A DNA stretch of 64,000 nucleotides from BD2-11 clade cluster bacterium bin43 (GCA_002238605.1 MPMR01000022.1:1-64000); one strand, 5' to 3'. Counted from the first letter of the stretch, positions 8,449 through 17,246 are shown. Program-made: numbers and translations. Notes: generated from the sequence alone by a model not told the origin.

Positions 8449-8865
8449 CTACGCCCCTCTCATCCTGACTTGGTACTCCCGCAACACAACCATGAGCAGG
8501 CCACCGACGATCGCAAGGTTCTTGAGGAAGTCGATGAGCACGCCGACATCCGCGCCCGCGCGCAACGGGTTCTCCATCAGCAGCGTTACCGTCAGCAGAA
8601 ACAGCATGAGGCCCAATCCGGCCAGCAGTGTGCGCTTGCCCAGGGCGAGCAGGACGCCGCAAGCCAGTTCCACGAGTCCGGCGATCACCGCGAGCAGGGC
8701 CGGGAACGGCAGTCCCACTTCTACGATGTCAGCGGCTGCGCCCTCGATGTCCACGAGCTTGTTGAATCCCGTGAATAGGAAGATCGCTGCTAGCGCGACC
8801 CGCGCGGCGACATAGCCTATGCGGTCGACCGGATCGTCTGCGACTGCGTTCTCGGCGTTCGGCAT
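8449..8865 (-). CDS. DoxX-family inner-membrane protein
   Basis: 138 aa with four hydrophobic segments in the DoxX/SURF4-like arrangement: VALAAIFLFTGFNKL near residue 22-37, LLAVIAGLVELACGVLLALG, LAGLGLMLFLLTVTLLME, and FLKNLAIVGGLLMVVL. The FxxTGFxKL-type first helix and the E-x-x-x-G of helix 2 are typical of the family, which includes quinone-linked membrane subunits and many proteins of unknown role. The start ATG (8863-8865) has a GGAGA ribosome site. A TACAAT-like -10 on the minus strand at 8954-8959 may belong to it, but no good -35 is seen. Confidence 0.8.
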   Translation of the reverse strand: MPNAENAVADDPVDRIGYVAARVALAAIFLFTGFNKLVDIEGAAADIVEVGLPFPALLAVIAGLVELACGVLLALGKRTLLAGLGLMLFLLTVTLLMENPLRAGADVGVLIDFLKNLAIVGGLLMVVLREYQVRMRGA

Positions 8866-9080
8866 CAACGTCTCCTCAGCTTTGGACCGGCGGGGACCGG
8901 CGCGCTTCACGGCGTTGCGTCGGCGTCGCCTGAGCCGCCGGTAAACGGTTCTAATTGTACACAAGATGCACGCTGCTGTCTTCGGCCCGGGCCGTCCGCC
9001 GGATCCTCGCGCCGGCCCTGAGCAGAATCGCCAAAGCCGCGCAACCTCGGGGCCAAGGCGTCGCATGCGCACCCTACCGA

Positions 9081-10433
9081 TCAGAAGAAGCGACGGCCCC
9101 GCCGACCACCCATCCTCGGGTTCACAACATTGTTCGTGACGGACCCGAACGTGAAGCTGAAGCCCACTTCGAAATCGAACTCGAAGTCCGTGCCGAGCTG
9201 GCGGCGCTGGAGCAGCACGTCCTCGTCGGCGATGTCCTCGCGCGGCACGTACAGCTGGTCCTTCACGCGGGCCACGCCTCCGCTCACGCTCAGATTCAGC
9301 CCGCGGGCGAGCCGGTACTCGACGCGCCCGAGCAGGTCGATGCGGTGCAGCGCCGGATCGTGCAGGAACGTCGACGCCTCGAGCACGCTGTTGATCTCGC
9401 CCCAGGGCTGCCGGAACTGCGCCGCGACCTCCAGTCGTTGTTCGGCGTGGGTCTCCCCGGTCCGGCCGAAGAGCGTGATCTCCTCGTAGTCGAACGATGC
9501 GAGGCCGAGCGAATAGAGCACCGTGATCTGGCGGCGTGTGGATTCGGCGTAAGGAAACAGGCTGTATTGGACGGCCGGCGCGGCCCGGATCGCGAGGTCC
9601 TGATTCACGCGCGTGGAGGTGAGCGCCGAGGCGCGCACGCCCGCGGACCAGCGGGGCCCGAGACTCCAGACGATCAGTCCCTCGTGGCTGATGTTGCGCG
9701 ACGTGCTCGTGAGCATCGAGCCGTCGCTGAACTCGAACCGGTCCCGCTCCCAGCGCCCGTAGGAGTTGAGGTCGATCTTGAGGTCCTCCGTGGTCCGGCT
9801 CGCCGAGAGCGAACCGTCGAAGGACCGCGAGCTCCGCCGACTCTCGACCTCCCATTCCGTCCCGACGCTCGTGCGGAAGACCCACAGGTTCCAGGGGTCG
9901 TCGACAGCAGCGAGCTGCTGCGCGGCTCCCGACGGGGGGGCCGTGTAGCGGAGGTCCAGGAGCGGTCCCGCCGCGGTACCGGACACGTAGGGGACGAGCC
10001 CCAGCTTGAACGCGCGCGTCAGACCCTCGCGCACCTCGTCGTCGGTGTCGCTCTCTCGCGCGACGAAGCGCAGCGTGTCCTGCTGATCGGCCCTGCCGCC
10101 GCGCCCCATGAAGAAGACATCGTAGGCCGCGCCGCCGCCGCCGGTGCCTTCCGATGTCACCAGCACGTGCAGGTCGGCGTCCGCGCGGTCGCGCACGTAG
10201 TCGACGAACGAGACCTCGCGCCGGAAGTGGTCGAAGTCGCAGCGCTCGCAATCGAAGAAGACGCGGAGCAGTCTGTCGGCGTGCTCGCCGTCGCCGTTTT
10301 GCTCCTGGGCCGAAGCGCTGCCGTAGGCCAGGGCGAGCGCCACGCACGCGAGGCTCGCGCGCACGAGAGTGCCCCGCCAGCGCGTTCCGCGCGACCGCCC
10401 CTCGCCGATACGTCCCACCGTCGATGACCGCAT
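9081..10433 (-). CDS. Outer-membrane beta-barrel protein, function unknown
   Basis: 450 aa from ATG 10431-10433, chosen over an upstream ATG because GAGGAGGGG lies directly before it. Signal peptide ending ALAYGSASAQ. Residues about 45-115 form a soluble N-terminal region with a Cys pair (FFDCERCDFDHFRREVSFVD), and about residues 150-450 alternate hydrophobic/polar residues like barrel strands (NISHEGLIVWSLGPRWSAG, DFEFDFEVGFSFTFG). It ends RRGRRFF with a terminal Phe. The CxxC pair and globular N-terminal segment may be a small periplasmic domain. No transport substrate can be read. A perfect 17-bp palindrome lies 23 bp upstream of the start. Confidence 0.65.
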   Translation of the reverse strand: MRSSTVGRIGEGRSRGTRWRGTLVRASLACVALALAYGSASAQEQNGDGEHADRLLRVFFDCERCDFDHFRREVSFVDYVRDRADADLHVLVTSEGTGGGGAAYDVFFMGRGGRADQQDTLRFVARESDTDDEVREGLTRAFKLGLVPYVSGTAAGPLLDLRYTAPPSGAAQQLAAVDDPWNLWVFRTSVGTEWEVESRRSSRSFDGSLSASRTTEDLKIDLNSYGRWERDRFEFSDGSMLTSTSRNISHEGLIVWSLGPRWSAGVRASALTSTRVNQDLAIRAAPAVQYSLFPYAESTRRQITVLYSLGLASFDYEEITLFGRTGETHAEQRLEVAAQFRQPWGEINSVLEASTFLHDPALHRIDLLGRVEYRLARGLNLSVSGGVARVKDQLYVPREDIADEDVLLQRRQLGTDFEFDFEVGFSFTFGSVTNNVVNPRMGGRRGRRFF

Positions 10434-10455
10434 CTCCCCTCCTCGCAACACGTAA

Positions 10456-10472
10456 GTGACCCATCGGGTCAC
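10456..10472. promoter_or_regulatory. Perfect palindrome, candidate operator
   Basis: GTGACCCATCGGGTCAC: 7-bp perfect arms around a 3-nt centre, 23 bp upstream of the start of the outer-membrane barrel gene. The size and symmetry fit a dimeric repressor site (GntR/TetR type), but no such regulator is adjacent. Confidence 0.4.
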
Positions 10473-10833
10473 GAAAGCTCGCGAAGGCGCTCGGCCGAAT
10501 GGTGGAGTGCAGGTCAGTCAGTTGTCAGGGAGTTGTGATCTCCGGCGGAGCGCCGTCGCGCAGTTGGTCATCTCCAAGGGCGGGAGGCGCACGGTCAGCT
10601 TGGTCAAGGCGTGTTTGGGGATCGGTCCCACGGGTCCGTCACCACCGACTCGCCGGAACCGGCCGCCAGCTATCTCCCGAACGCGGAGAACGCACAAGGA
10701 GAGAGGTGTGAACAAGTGGCGGCCTCGAAGGGGCAGCGAGGACTGGTGAGCCGGGCGAGCATCGCGGACCTCGTCGCCTTCCGGATCGCGTATCCTGGCC
10801 AGAAGGCCGATCCTTCGGGAGAGGAGACCTCGA
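10473..10833. other. Gene-free interval
   Basis: About 360 bp between divergent-side and coiled-coil genes. Short open frames (for example a GTG-started 33-codon frame ending near 10847) have no ribosome site or recognisable protein, so none is called. Confidence 0.4.
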
Positions 10834-11181
10834 CTACTTCGATCTGACGAAGTGCGCGCCGATCGCGTCGACCGCGGCTTGTAGAGCGCCGAGCTGTTTG
10901 TGGACCTCGGTGTCCAGTCCGTCGACCCTCTTGGCGAGGCGGTCCTCCAGCCCGTCGAGCGAGTATTGAATCTGCTTGAACCTGGCCGACACCATTTCGA
11001 TCCTGCTCCCGAGTTCGACGTTCCCCTTGTCCGCGTGCGCCTCCACGTCGTCGATCCGCGTGCCGAGCTTCGATTCCAATACGGAGATCCGTCGGTTCAG
11101 TTGATCGAACCCGGTGACGACGCGACGCTCAAGCTTGGCCAGCGCGACACCCAGTTCCTGAATCGCGAAACTGTCCTTCAT
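10834..11181 (-). CDS. Coiled-coil protein of unknown function
   Basis: 115 aa from ATG 11179-11181, chosen because an AGGAGC ribosome site precedes it. The sequence is nearly all heptad-like (LAKLERRVVTGFDQLNRRIS, VLESKLGTRIDDVEAHADK, YSLDGLEDRLAKRVDGLD) and recalls Apolipoprotein/Bdr-like or tail-fibre-like coiled-coil proteins. No membrane segment or signal peptide. It is alone between gene-free stretches in the accessory region. A phage-associated or CorA-like coiled-coil accessory role is only a guess. Confidence 0.55.
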   Translation of the reverse strand: MKDSFAIQELGVALAKLERRVVTGFDQLNRRISVLESKLGTRIDDVEAHADKGNVELGSRIEMVSARFKQIQYSLDGLEDRLAKRVDGLDTEVHKQLGALQAAVDAIGAHFVRSK

Positions 11182-11360
11182 CGTCTGCCTCGCTCCTTTC
11201 GCATCCGCATGCGCATTACGCGCCCGGACCGGGTCCCCTTCCGTCAACGGCCACCAGCGCGACCGGGATTGCCGCAAGCCTCGAGACCCTCGCGAGCGTG
11301 TGCCCTCGGGAGCCATGTAAGCTCAGGGTCAAGGGGGTAGGGTCCGGTCAGGTGATAGAA

Positions 11361-11564
11361 TCACGACCGGGTGCCTCCGCTGCCTTCCGTAACTTCGCGG
11401 ATCGTCGGCTCTGCGATCCGCTTCCGATAAGCTGGTGACCTCTTGCAGAGCCCGCAGGTGACCTTGGCAGTGTCTCGCGTGACTTGCGGCTCGCGCTTCA
11501 GTCGCTGCTGATGGTACATCCCGCAGGCCGTGTAACCGAAAGCGCCTACGAGATTCAGTTTCAT
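11361..11564 (-). CDS. Small Cys-rich (zinc-knuckle-like) protein
   Basis: 67 aa. It contains TACGMYH followed 20 residues later by VTCGLCKR, an arrangement like the short zinc-binding proteins found on phages and integrative elements (a single Cys, then CxxCxR). The ATG (11562-11564) overlaps the stop of the relic kinase frame upstream, so it may use a borrowed ribosome site; none of its own is clear. Role unknown. Its location beside a relic and an integrase fits mobile-element cargo. Confidence 0.4.
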   Translation of the reverse strand: MKLNLVGAFGYTACGMYHQQRLKREPQVTRDTAKVTCGLCKRSPAYRKRIAEPTIREVTEGSGGTRS

Positions 11565-11708
11565 CGTCCGTCTCTGCCGTGGAGGTTAATTCGGGTGTTC
11601 AGCGCCGCCTCGGTCTCCGCCCGGCCCCCCGCGGCGCGGCTCAACTCGGAGACGCGCCGCTCGAGCGCCTCGATCCGGTGTCGCAGCGAACGCTGAATCG
11701 TCTGTCAC
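11561..11708 (-). pseudogene. Relic 5' end of a second kinase gene
   Basis: Minus-strand translation gives HRIEALERRVSELSRAA, nearly identical to residues 11-26 of the kinase at 3747-6098 (DRIGALERRVSELSRAA). The position of the kinase start is GTG (11706-11708) here, and a one-base indel downstream puts that start out of frame with the homologous coiled segment. The homologous frame has TGA just upstream and ends at TGA 11561-11563 after about 40 codons. All sensor, kinase and regulator domains are absent. It is therefore the remains of a paralogue, kept together with its promoter. Confidence 0.65.
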
Positions 11709-11832
11709 CGCTCGTCCTATTTCACGAAAAAGGCATCATCGCCAAATATTCGCCGATGCGGGCCGGTTGCTCGCCCACGGATCGGATTTGGAAGTGTACA
11801 AAATAAAGGTCACACGCCATACACGTCAAACC
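11631..11832 (-). repeat. Promoter/leader/5'-end block, copy B (pairs with 6022-6223)
   Basis: Diverged second copy of the block described at 6022-6223, in the same orientation and of nearly the same length. Upstream of this point the two loci stop resembling each other. Confidence 0.75.
11801..11829 (-). promoter_or_regulatory. Candidate promoter in the relic block
   Basis: Minus strand: -35 TTGACG (11824-11829), 17-bp spacer, -10 TTATTT (11801-11806). It matches the layout upstream of the intact kinase gene. It could now drive the small Cys-rich gene at 11361-11564. Confidence 0.4.
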
Positions 11833-12172
11833 AGTCGCCACCTTCCCCTCCGGGACCCATCTCCTAGCCCTAGAGAGGCCCGGTTCGGCGTCGACGAATC
11901 GGGCGGCCGTGGCCTAACCGCAAGATCGCTGGCGACTTGTAGCGTCTGCCGCATGTCACGTCCAAGGGCGTTCCGTGTCCGGCCGACCTCGAAGTCAAAT
12001 ACACACCTCCGGTACGGCACCGGGGTGGCCCGATTCCTCGTCAGAACACCGTCCGCCCGAGCCGCTCCGACCGCGAAGCGTAAGGGCTCCCGCGCCTTCT
12101 CGCGCCCCTTCAGAATGTGCGATCTGCGAGTTGATCGGACGTTTGGCCGCGACGATCCCTCTGGCCTAACTT
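11833..12172. other. Gene-free interval
   Basis: About 340 bp between the relic promoter and the lipoprotein gene. Open frames exist on both strands because of high GC, but none has a credible start or protein. Confidence 0.4.
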
Positions 12173-12772
12173 GTGGGGAACTTCCTCGCAGACGGAGGTG
12201 CTCCCCTGTTCCCACGACTACTCCTCGTCCTCGTGCTCGGGTGCGCTGGATGCGACAGCGTCCTCGACTTCCTAGGCATCGACCCGAACGAGACTCTTGA
12301 AGTGCCCCATCCGAACTCCACGGGTCGAGGTCCCCGTTACAACAACTCCCTGGAAGACCAACAGGGTCTCGCCGGCCTTCAAGTCACGCTCACCGGATCC
12401 GTTGATCGCACTTTCACGGCAGAGGACCTCCCGATCAGGCCCTTCAGCATAGCAGCCAGAGGCTCGATCTCCGCCGACGTGTCCCTGATCGTCAACGGGA
12501 CGGTGATCGCGCAGGGCATGGCGTCGTGGGCACTGAGGCCGAACACCCGGTGGATAATGCGATTCGAGCGCGGAACACCGAACCCTGCCCCCTACATGCC
12601 GCCCGTCCCCGGTTACAAGCCGAACTATTGCGATTGGCCGGGTTGCGAAAGCTACTGGCGCTTCGGGATCAGCGAGGACCACAGAAACTCCGAAGACGAG
12701 GCGCTTTGGGTCGTGGTGTTTGGGCACGAGCCCTGCCCCGAGGGTAGCATCTGCCAACTAAAAGCGAGCTAA
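12173..12772 (+). CDS. Lipoprotein, unknown function
   Basis: 199 aa from GTG 12173. Residues about 13-27 are hydrophobic (LFPRLLLVLVLGCAGC) and carry a lipobox-like VLGC/CAGC, so export and lipidation are likely. The mature part has a region that may be a beta sandwich (LQVTLTGSVDRTFTAEDLP, ADVSLIVNGTVIAQGMASWAL) and a Cys-containing C-terminal part (YCDWPGCESYW, EPCPEGSICQ) that could form disulfides. The start is uncertain: a GGAGGTG at about 12196-12202 has only non-ATG codons after it. It sits just before the broken integrase, so it is probably accessory cargo. Confidence 0.55.
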   Translation: MGNFLADGGAPLFPRLLLVLVLGCAGCDSVLDFLGIDPNETLEVPHPNSTGRGPRYNNSLEDQQGLAGLQVTLTGSVDRTFTAEDLPIRPFSIAARGSISADVSLIVNGTVIAQGMASWALRPNTRWIMRFERGTPNPAPYMPPVPGYKPNYCDWPGCESYWRFGISEDHRNSEDEALWVVVFGHEPCPEGSICQLKAS

Positions 12773-12930
12773 GGGACCGGGGAGGGCTCCGAGCGTCTCT
12801 TCCGGTTGAAATCGGGCGAGCGCCCTGGGCCGCGTTCCGGGAGTGTTGGCCAGTCTGGCCAAGACGCTCGTTTCGGGCGAAATTCCGTGTGCGCAGATCG
12901 TGCAGTCCATCTTCGAGGAGGAATCGAACG

Positions 12931-14091
12931 ATGGCACGCACGAAACGAAGTCGGCGCTCGTACGGCGCCGGCGAGTGGGGCCGGAACCGGGTCCGGGTGT
13001 TCCCCGATCCCAAGACCGGCTTGTACCAGATCGAGTGGCGCGAGAACGGTCGCAGGCTCACCCGGTCGCTGAAGCACCGCGACTAGGTGAGGGCCAAGCG
13101 GCAGGCGGACGAGTTCGCCGCCGGGTTCGCCGGGCCGGAACTGAACGGCAGGAAGGACGCCGAGCCCGAGCCGCTCACCCTGGAAGCGCTTTTTGACATC
13201 TACGCCGAAGAGGTGACGCCCACCAAGGCGGCGACGTCTCAGAGGTCGGATCGAGCCGCGACGAAGATGTTCCTGCGGTTCTTCGGCCGGGACCGGAAGC
13301 CCGCAACGCTTTCTCAGCGTGATTGGGACCGGTTCATCCGGGCGCGGCGCGCGGGCAACATCGGCCCCAGCGGAAGGCCCGTGTCCGACCGGACCATCGA
13401 AAGCGATCTGAAGTTCCTGATCGCCGTCTGCAACTGGGCCAGCAAGTCCAAGGACGAGCAGGGCCGCCCGCTCCTCGGCTCCAACCCTCTCAAGGGCCTC
13501 AAGACGCCCACGGAGAAGAACCCGACCCGCGTCGTGCTTGCCGAGGAGGAGTATGAGGCGCTCCTGAAGGTGTCGCGCCGGGTCGACTGGCGCTTCCATG
13601 TCGCGCTCGTGCTCGCGCACGAGACCGGGCACCGGATCGGGGCCATCCGCAAGCTCCGGTGGAGCGACATCGACCTCGAAGGCGGAGTGGTGCTGTGGCG
13701 CGCGGAGCACGAGAAGACAGGGTACGAGCACCGTACACCCGTGACCGCCGAGGCACTTGCGGTCTTGGAGGAGGCGCTCACGAGGAACCAGGGCAACGGG
13801 GACTCTCCGGTGCTGCCTGCGCCGAGGGATGCTACGAGATGCGCGGGCCGGACGTTGGTGCGCTACTGGTGGAACCGCGCCCAGAAGCTCGCGGGGCTGG
13901 AACCCAAGCGCGGTAGAGGCTGGCACTCGCTGAGACGCAAGTTCGCCTCCGACCTCATGGAACAACCGCTCAAGGTGCTCTGCGAGCTGGGGGGCTGGAA
14001 GACGGCCAAAACGGTGCTCCAGTGTTATCAGCGAGCCGACGAAGGACAGCTTCGGAAGGCACTGGAAGCCCGCCGGAGACCTCGCGGCTGA
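12931..14091 (+). pseudogene. Tyrosine-type site-specific integrase interrupted by an in-frame amber codon
   Basis: ATG 12931 with a strong GGAGGAA site begins an N-terminal arm (MARTKRSRRSYGAGEWGRN; VFPDPKTGLYQIEWRENGRR). The frame meets TAG at 13084-13086 (codon 52) and then stays open to TGA at 14089-14091. The downstream part has the SAM-like core-binding region (about 90-170) and the catalytic set: Arg235 (TGHRIGAIRKL), His332-x-x-Arg335 (HSLRR), a Gly-Gly-Trp motif (ELGGWKTAKT) and the nucleophile Tyr366 (LQCYQRAD). From the reading LKHRD*VRAKRQADEF, the TAG most simply replaces a TGG Trp codon. A GTG directly follows the stop, so reinitiation is possible but would lack the arm domain. 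No attachment site could be firmly placed. Confidence 0.8.
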
Positions 14092-14301
14092 GGCTCGCGA
14101 CTCGGCGGGAATCAAGTGGCGGGAATCCGACCCGTCAATCCTGTAAGGTCAAGTGAGCGTACAAGATAGAATCCCAACCGCTTCCGCCGTTACGTCAGGG
14201 TTGTCGCCCCGCGCCAGAACCGGTTTCCGCAGGCGGGGATCGCTCTTATCGTAACCGGGCCCGCCTCCGCCCTCCCGCGCTCATTCTTCCGAAGCCCGAC
14301 C

Positions 14302-16221
14302 GTGTCCGCAGCATACTCCCCCGATACCCTCCCCGGCCTGCTCGCCCGGCGAGCCGCCCGCCGCCCCGACGAGGTCGCGCTGCGCGAGAAGGAGTTCGGC
14401 ATCTGGCAGGAGATCACCTGGGCGGAGTACCTCGGCCGGGTGCGCGCCTTCTCGCTGGGGCTGACGGAGCTGGGCGCCGACGAAGGGAACCGCATCGCGA
14501 TCATCGGGGACAACCGGCCCGAATGGATCATCGCCGAACTCGCGGCCCAGGCCGGAGGCGTTCTGCCCCTCGGGCTCTACCAGGACTCGATCGCGGACGA
14601 GCTTGCCCGCATGCTCGAGGCCGCCGAGGCCCGCATCATCGTCGCCGAGGATCAGGAGCAGGTGGACAAGGTGCTGGAAGTGCGGGACCGCCTGCCCGGA
14701 CTCCGGTACATCATCTACTACGACTCCCGCGGAATGTACGGGTACGAGGCAGCGGGGCTCATGTCCTTCGAGGAGGTCGAGGCGCTCGGCGAACGCGCGC
14801 ACCGCCGCTCGCCGGAGGAGTTCGATCGGAGGCTCGCTGCCCTTCAGCCCGGCGACATCGCGCTCCTGTGCACGACATCGGGCACGACCAGCAGCCCCAA
14901 GCTGGCCATGCTCTCGCACGAAAACCTGATTGTGATGGCGTCCCAACTGCGCGCCGTGGACGCGATGAACCCGGGTGACGAGTTCGTCTCGTTCCTGCCC
15001 CTGGCCTGGATCGGAGAACAGATGATCGGCGTGGCCAGCGGACTCCTGACCGGGTTCACCGTCAACTTCCCCGAGGAGACGGCGACCGCGCGCAAGGACA
15101 TGCGCGAGATCGGGCCGGCCTTCCTGATGTCCCCGCCCCGCATCTGGGAGAACATGGTCTCCGACGTGCAGGTCATGGCCGCGGACACCACCCGCCTGAA
15201 GCGCTGGCTCTACGGCTGGGCCATGAAGCAGGGCGCGGCCACCGCCGAAGCCCGGTTCCGGGGACGGAGTGTCGGCCTGGTCCGGCGCCTGAGCCACCGC
15301 TTTGCCGACTGGGCGGTCTTCCACCCCATCCGCGACCAACTCGGGCTCAGCCGGGTGCGGCGCGCGTACACGGGAGGCGCGGCGCTGGGCCCGGACGTCT
15401 TCCGCTTCTACCACGCCATCGGGGTCAACGTGAAGCAGCTCTACGGCCAGACCGAGGTGTCGGGGATTTCCGTCGTGCACAGGGACGGCGACATCCGCTT
15501 CCAGACGGTGGGCGTGCCGCTGTCCCGCACCGAGATCCGCATTTCGGACGATGGAGAGATTCTCTGCCGGAGTCCGGCGGTCTTCCAGGGATACTTCCGC
15601 AATCCGCAGGCCACCGCGGAGACGCTCGAGAACGGCTGGCTGCACTCGGGCGATGCCGGCTATTTCGACGAACACGGCCACCTGGTGGTGATCGACCGCC
15701 TGGCCGACGTGATGCAGCTGGCCGACGGAACCCACTTCTCCCCGCAGTTCGTCGAGAACAAGCTCAAGTTCAGCCCCTACGTCGCCGAAGCGGTCGTCTT
15801 CGGGGGCTCGGGGACTCCGTTTGTTACGGGGATGATCGCAATCGACATGGAGAACGCCGGGCAGTGGGCGGAGCGCCGCCGCATCCCCTACACGACCTTC
15901 ACCGACCTGGCCCGGCGCCCCGAGCTGTACGCCCTCGTGCGCGAGCATGTTGCGGAGGTAAACGACGAACTGCCCGAGGCCGCCCGCATCCGCCGCTTCC
16001 TGCTGCTGCACAAGGAGTTGCACGCCGACGACGCCGAACTGACCCGCACGCGCAAGATCCGGCGCCGCCACATCGCAAGCCGCTTTGCGGATATCATCGG
16101 CGCGCTGCAGGGGGACGCCGATTCGATCACGGTGGCGACCGAGATCACGTACCAGGACGGACGCACTGCGGCGGTCGAGCACGCGCTGCGCATCGAGACG
16201 ATGGACCGGAGCAGGCCATGA
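14302..16221 (+). CDS. Long-chain acyl-CoA synthetase-type AMP-binding enzyme
   Basis: 639 aa from GTG 14302. ANL-superfamily adenylate-forming enzyme. The phosphate loop is seen as CTTSGTTSSPK (about residue 195-205), with MLSHENL after it, the YGQTE motif (A5, KQLYGQTEVSG), the adenine-binding GGAALGPDV region, and the A7/A8 region (WLHSGDAGYFDEHGHLVVIDR). The final catalytic Lys region reads TRTRKIRRRHI. It would activate a carboxylic acid with ATP and CoA. It is the first gene of a plus-strand cluster with Liv-type ABC transporter genes, a recurrent arrangement in which the transporter is thought to import an organic acid that the ligase activates. The substrate is not determined; fatty or aromatic acids are both possible. 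Confidence 0.85.
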   Translation: MSAAYSPDTLPGLLARRAARRPDEVALREKEFGIWQEITWAEYLGRVRAFSLGLTELGADEGNRIAIIGDNRPEWIIAELAAQAGGVLPLGLYQDSIADELARMLEAAEARIIVAEDQEQVDKVLEVRDRLPGLRYIIYYDSRGMYGYEAAGLMSFEEVEALGERAHRRSPEEFDRRLAALQPGDIALLCTTSGTTSSPKLAMLSHENLIVMASQLRAVDAMNPGDEFVSFLPLAWIGEQMIGVASGLLTGFTVNFPEETATARKDMREIGPAFLMSPPRIWENMVSDVQVMAADTTRLKRWLYGWAMKQGAATAEARFRGRSVGLVRRLSHRFADWAVFHPIRDQLGLSRVRRAYTGGAALGPDVFRFYHAIGVNVKQLYGQTEVSGISVVHRDGDIRFQTVGVPLSRTEIRISDDGEILCRSPAVFQGYFRNPQATAETLENGWLHSGDAGYFDEHGHLVVIDRLADVMQLADGTHFSPQFVENKLKFSPYVAEAVVFGGSGTPFVTGMIAIDMENAGQWAERRRIPYTTFTDLARRPELYALVREHVAEVNDELPEAARIRRFLLLHKELHADDAELTRTRKIRRRHIASRFADIIGALQGDADSITVATEITYQDGRTAAVEHALRIETMDRSRP

Positions 16222-16276
16222 CGGTGCCCGCTGACGCATTCCGCCGATCGCGCACGCCGCGCGGAGAACGCTGACC

Positions 16277-17149
16277 ATGGACATCTTCCTGCAGCTGACG
16301 GTCTCGGGGCTCAGCACGGGGATGATCTACGCGCTGGCGGCGGCCGGCTTCGTGGTCATCTACAAGGCCAGCGACGTCATCAACTTCGCCCAGGGCGACC
16401 TGCTTCTGCTGGGGACCTACCTGATCTTCTTCGCGGTGGCCCAGACCGGTCTGCCCTGGAGCCTCGGGGTACTGGTCACCCTGCTGCTGGCGGTCGCGGT
16501 GGCGCTGGCGGTCGAACGGCTGGTGCTGCGGCCGCTGGTGGGCGAGCCGATCATCTCGATGATCATGGTCACCATCGGGCTGTCGTCGGTGCTCAGGGGA
16601 GCGATCAACGCAATCTGGGGCCCGAATCCGCGGGCGTTCGAGTCCTTCCTGCCCGCGGGCGACATCGTCATCGGGCCCGCGGTGCTCTCGACGGGACGCG
16701 TGCTCTCCATTCCCATCGCCCTGGCCGTGCTCGCGGGGCTCGGGCTCTTCTTCCGCTACACCCGCGACGGCATCGCCATGCGCGCCATCGCCGACGACCA
16801 GCAGGCGGCGCTCAGCATGGGGATCAGCATCCCACGCGTGTTCGGGGTCGCCTGGGGGCTGGCGGCCGCCTCCGCCGCCATCGGCGGGATCATGCTCGGC
16901 AACATCGTGGGCGTGAGCCCCAACGTGGCGTCCATCGGCCTGCGGGTCTTTCCGGTGGTGATCCTGGGCGGACTGGACTCGATCGCGGGAGCGGTGATCG
17001 GCGGCGCCATCATCGGACTCCTCGAGGTCTACGTCGGCTTCTACGTGGGGCACGGGCTCAACCTGGTGGTCCCGTACCTGGTGCTCATCCTGGTGCTGAT
17101 GGTCCGGCCCTACGGGCTCTTCGGGAAGGAGATCATCGAGCGCGTATGA
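16277..17149 (+). CDS. Branched-chain amino acid-type ABC transporter permease, LivH family
   Basis: 290 aa with about eight hydrophobic segments. Typical LivH features: GLSTGMIYALAAAGFVVIYKASDVINFAQGD at the N-terminus (the 'INFAQGDL' motif), then VERLVLRPLVGEP, MRAIADDQQAALSMGI and the EAA-like loop region before GLDSIAGAVIGG. It forms one half of the membrane channel with LivM encoded next. It lies 55 bp after the acyl-CoA synthetase gene, where the LivG ATPase gene often sits in similar clusters but is missing here. Confidence 0.9.
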   Translation: MDIFLQLTVSGLSTGMIYALAAAGFVVIYKASDVINFAQGDLLLLGTYLIFFAVAQTGLPWSLGVLVTLLLAVAVALAVERLVLRPLVGEPIISMIMVTIGLSSVLRGAINAIWGPNPRAFESFLPAGDIVIGPAVLSTGRVLSIPIALAVLAGLGLFFRYTRDGIAMRAIADDQQAALSMGISIPRVFGVAWGLAAASAAIGGIMLGNIVGVSPNVASIGLRVFPVVILGGLDSIAGAVIGGAIIGLLEVYVGFYVGHGLNLVVPYLVLILVLMVRPYGLFGKEIIERV

Positions 17150-17246
17150 GGATGGCGCGACGGATCCGGGAGCGGGCGGAAACCCGCGAATTCGGGCGCT
17201 CGGTCGCCGTGGTCGGCGGGCGGCCCAGGGGCGCGGGGATGTCCCC

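Noticed and set aside
10708-10847. Short GTG-started frame ending GEETSTTSI
   Set aside because: No ribosome site and no recognisable protein; treated as gene-free.
11340-14190. Possible attachment-site repeats: GGTCAGGTGATAGAATC near 11350 and GGTCAAGTGA...GATAGAATCC near 14145-14170
   Set aside because: The match needs an 8-bp gap and occurs once on each side of the integrase region; no tRNA gene or clean direct repeat supports it as att sites.
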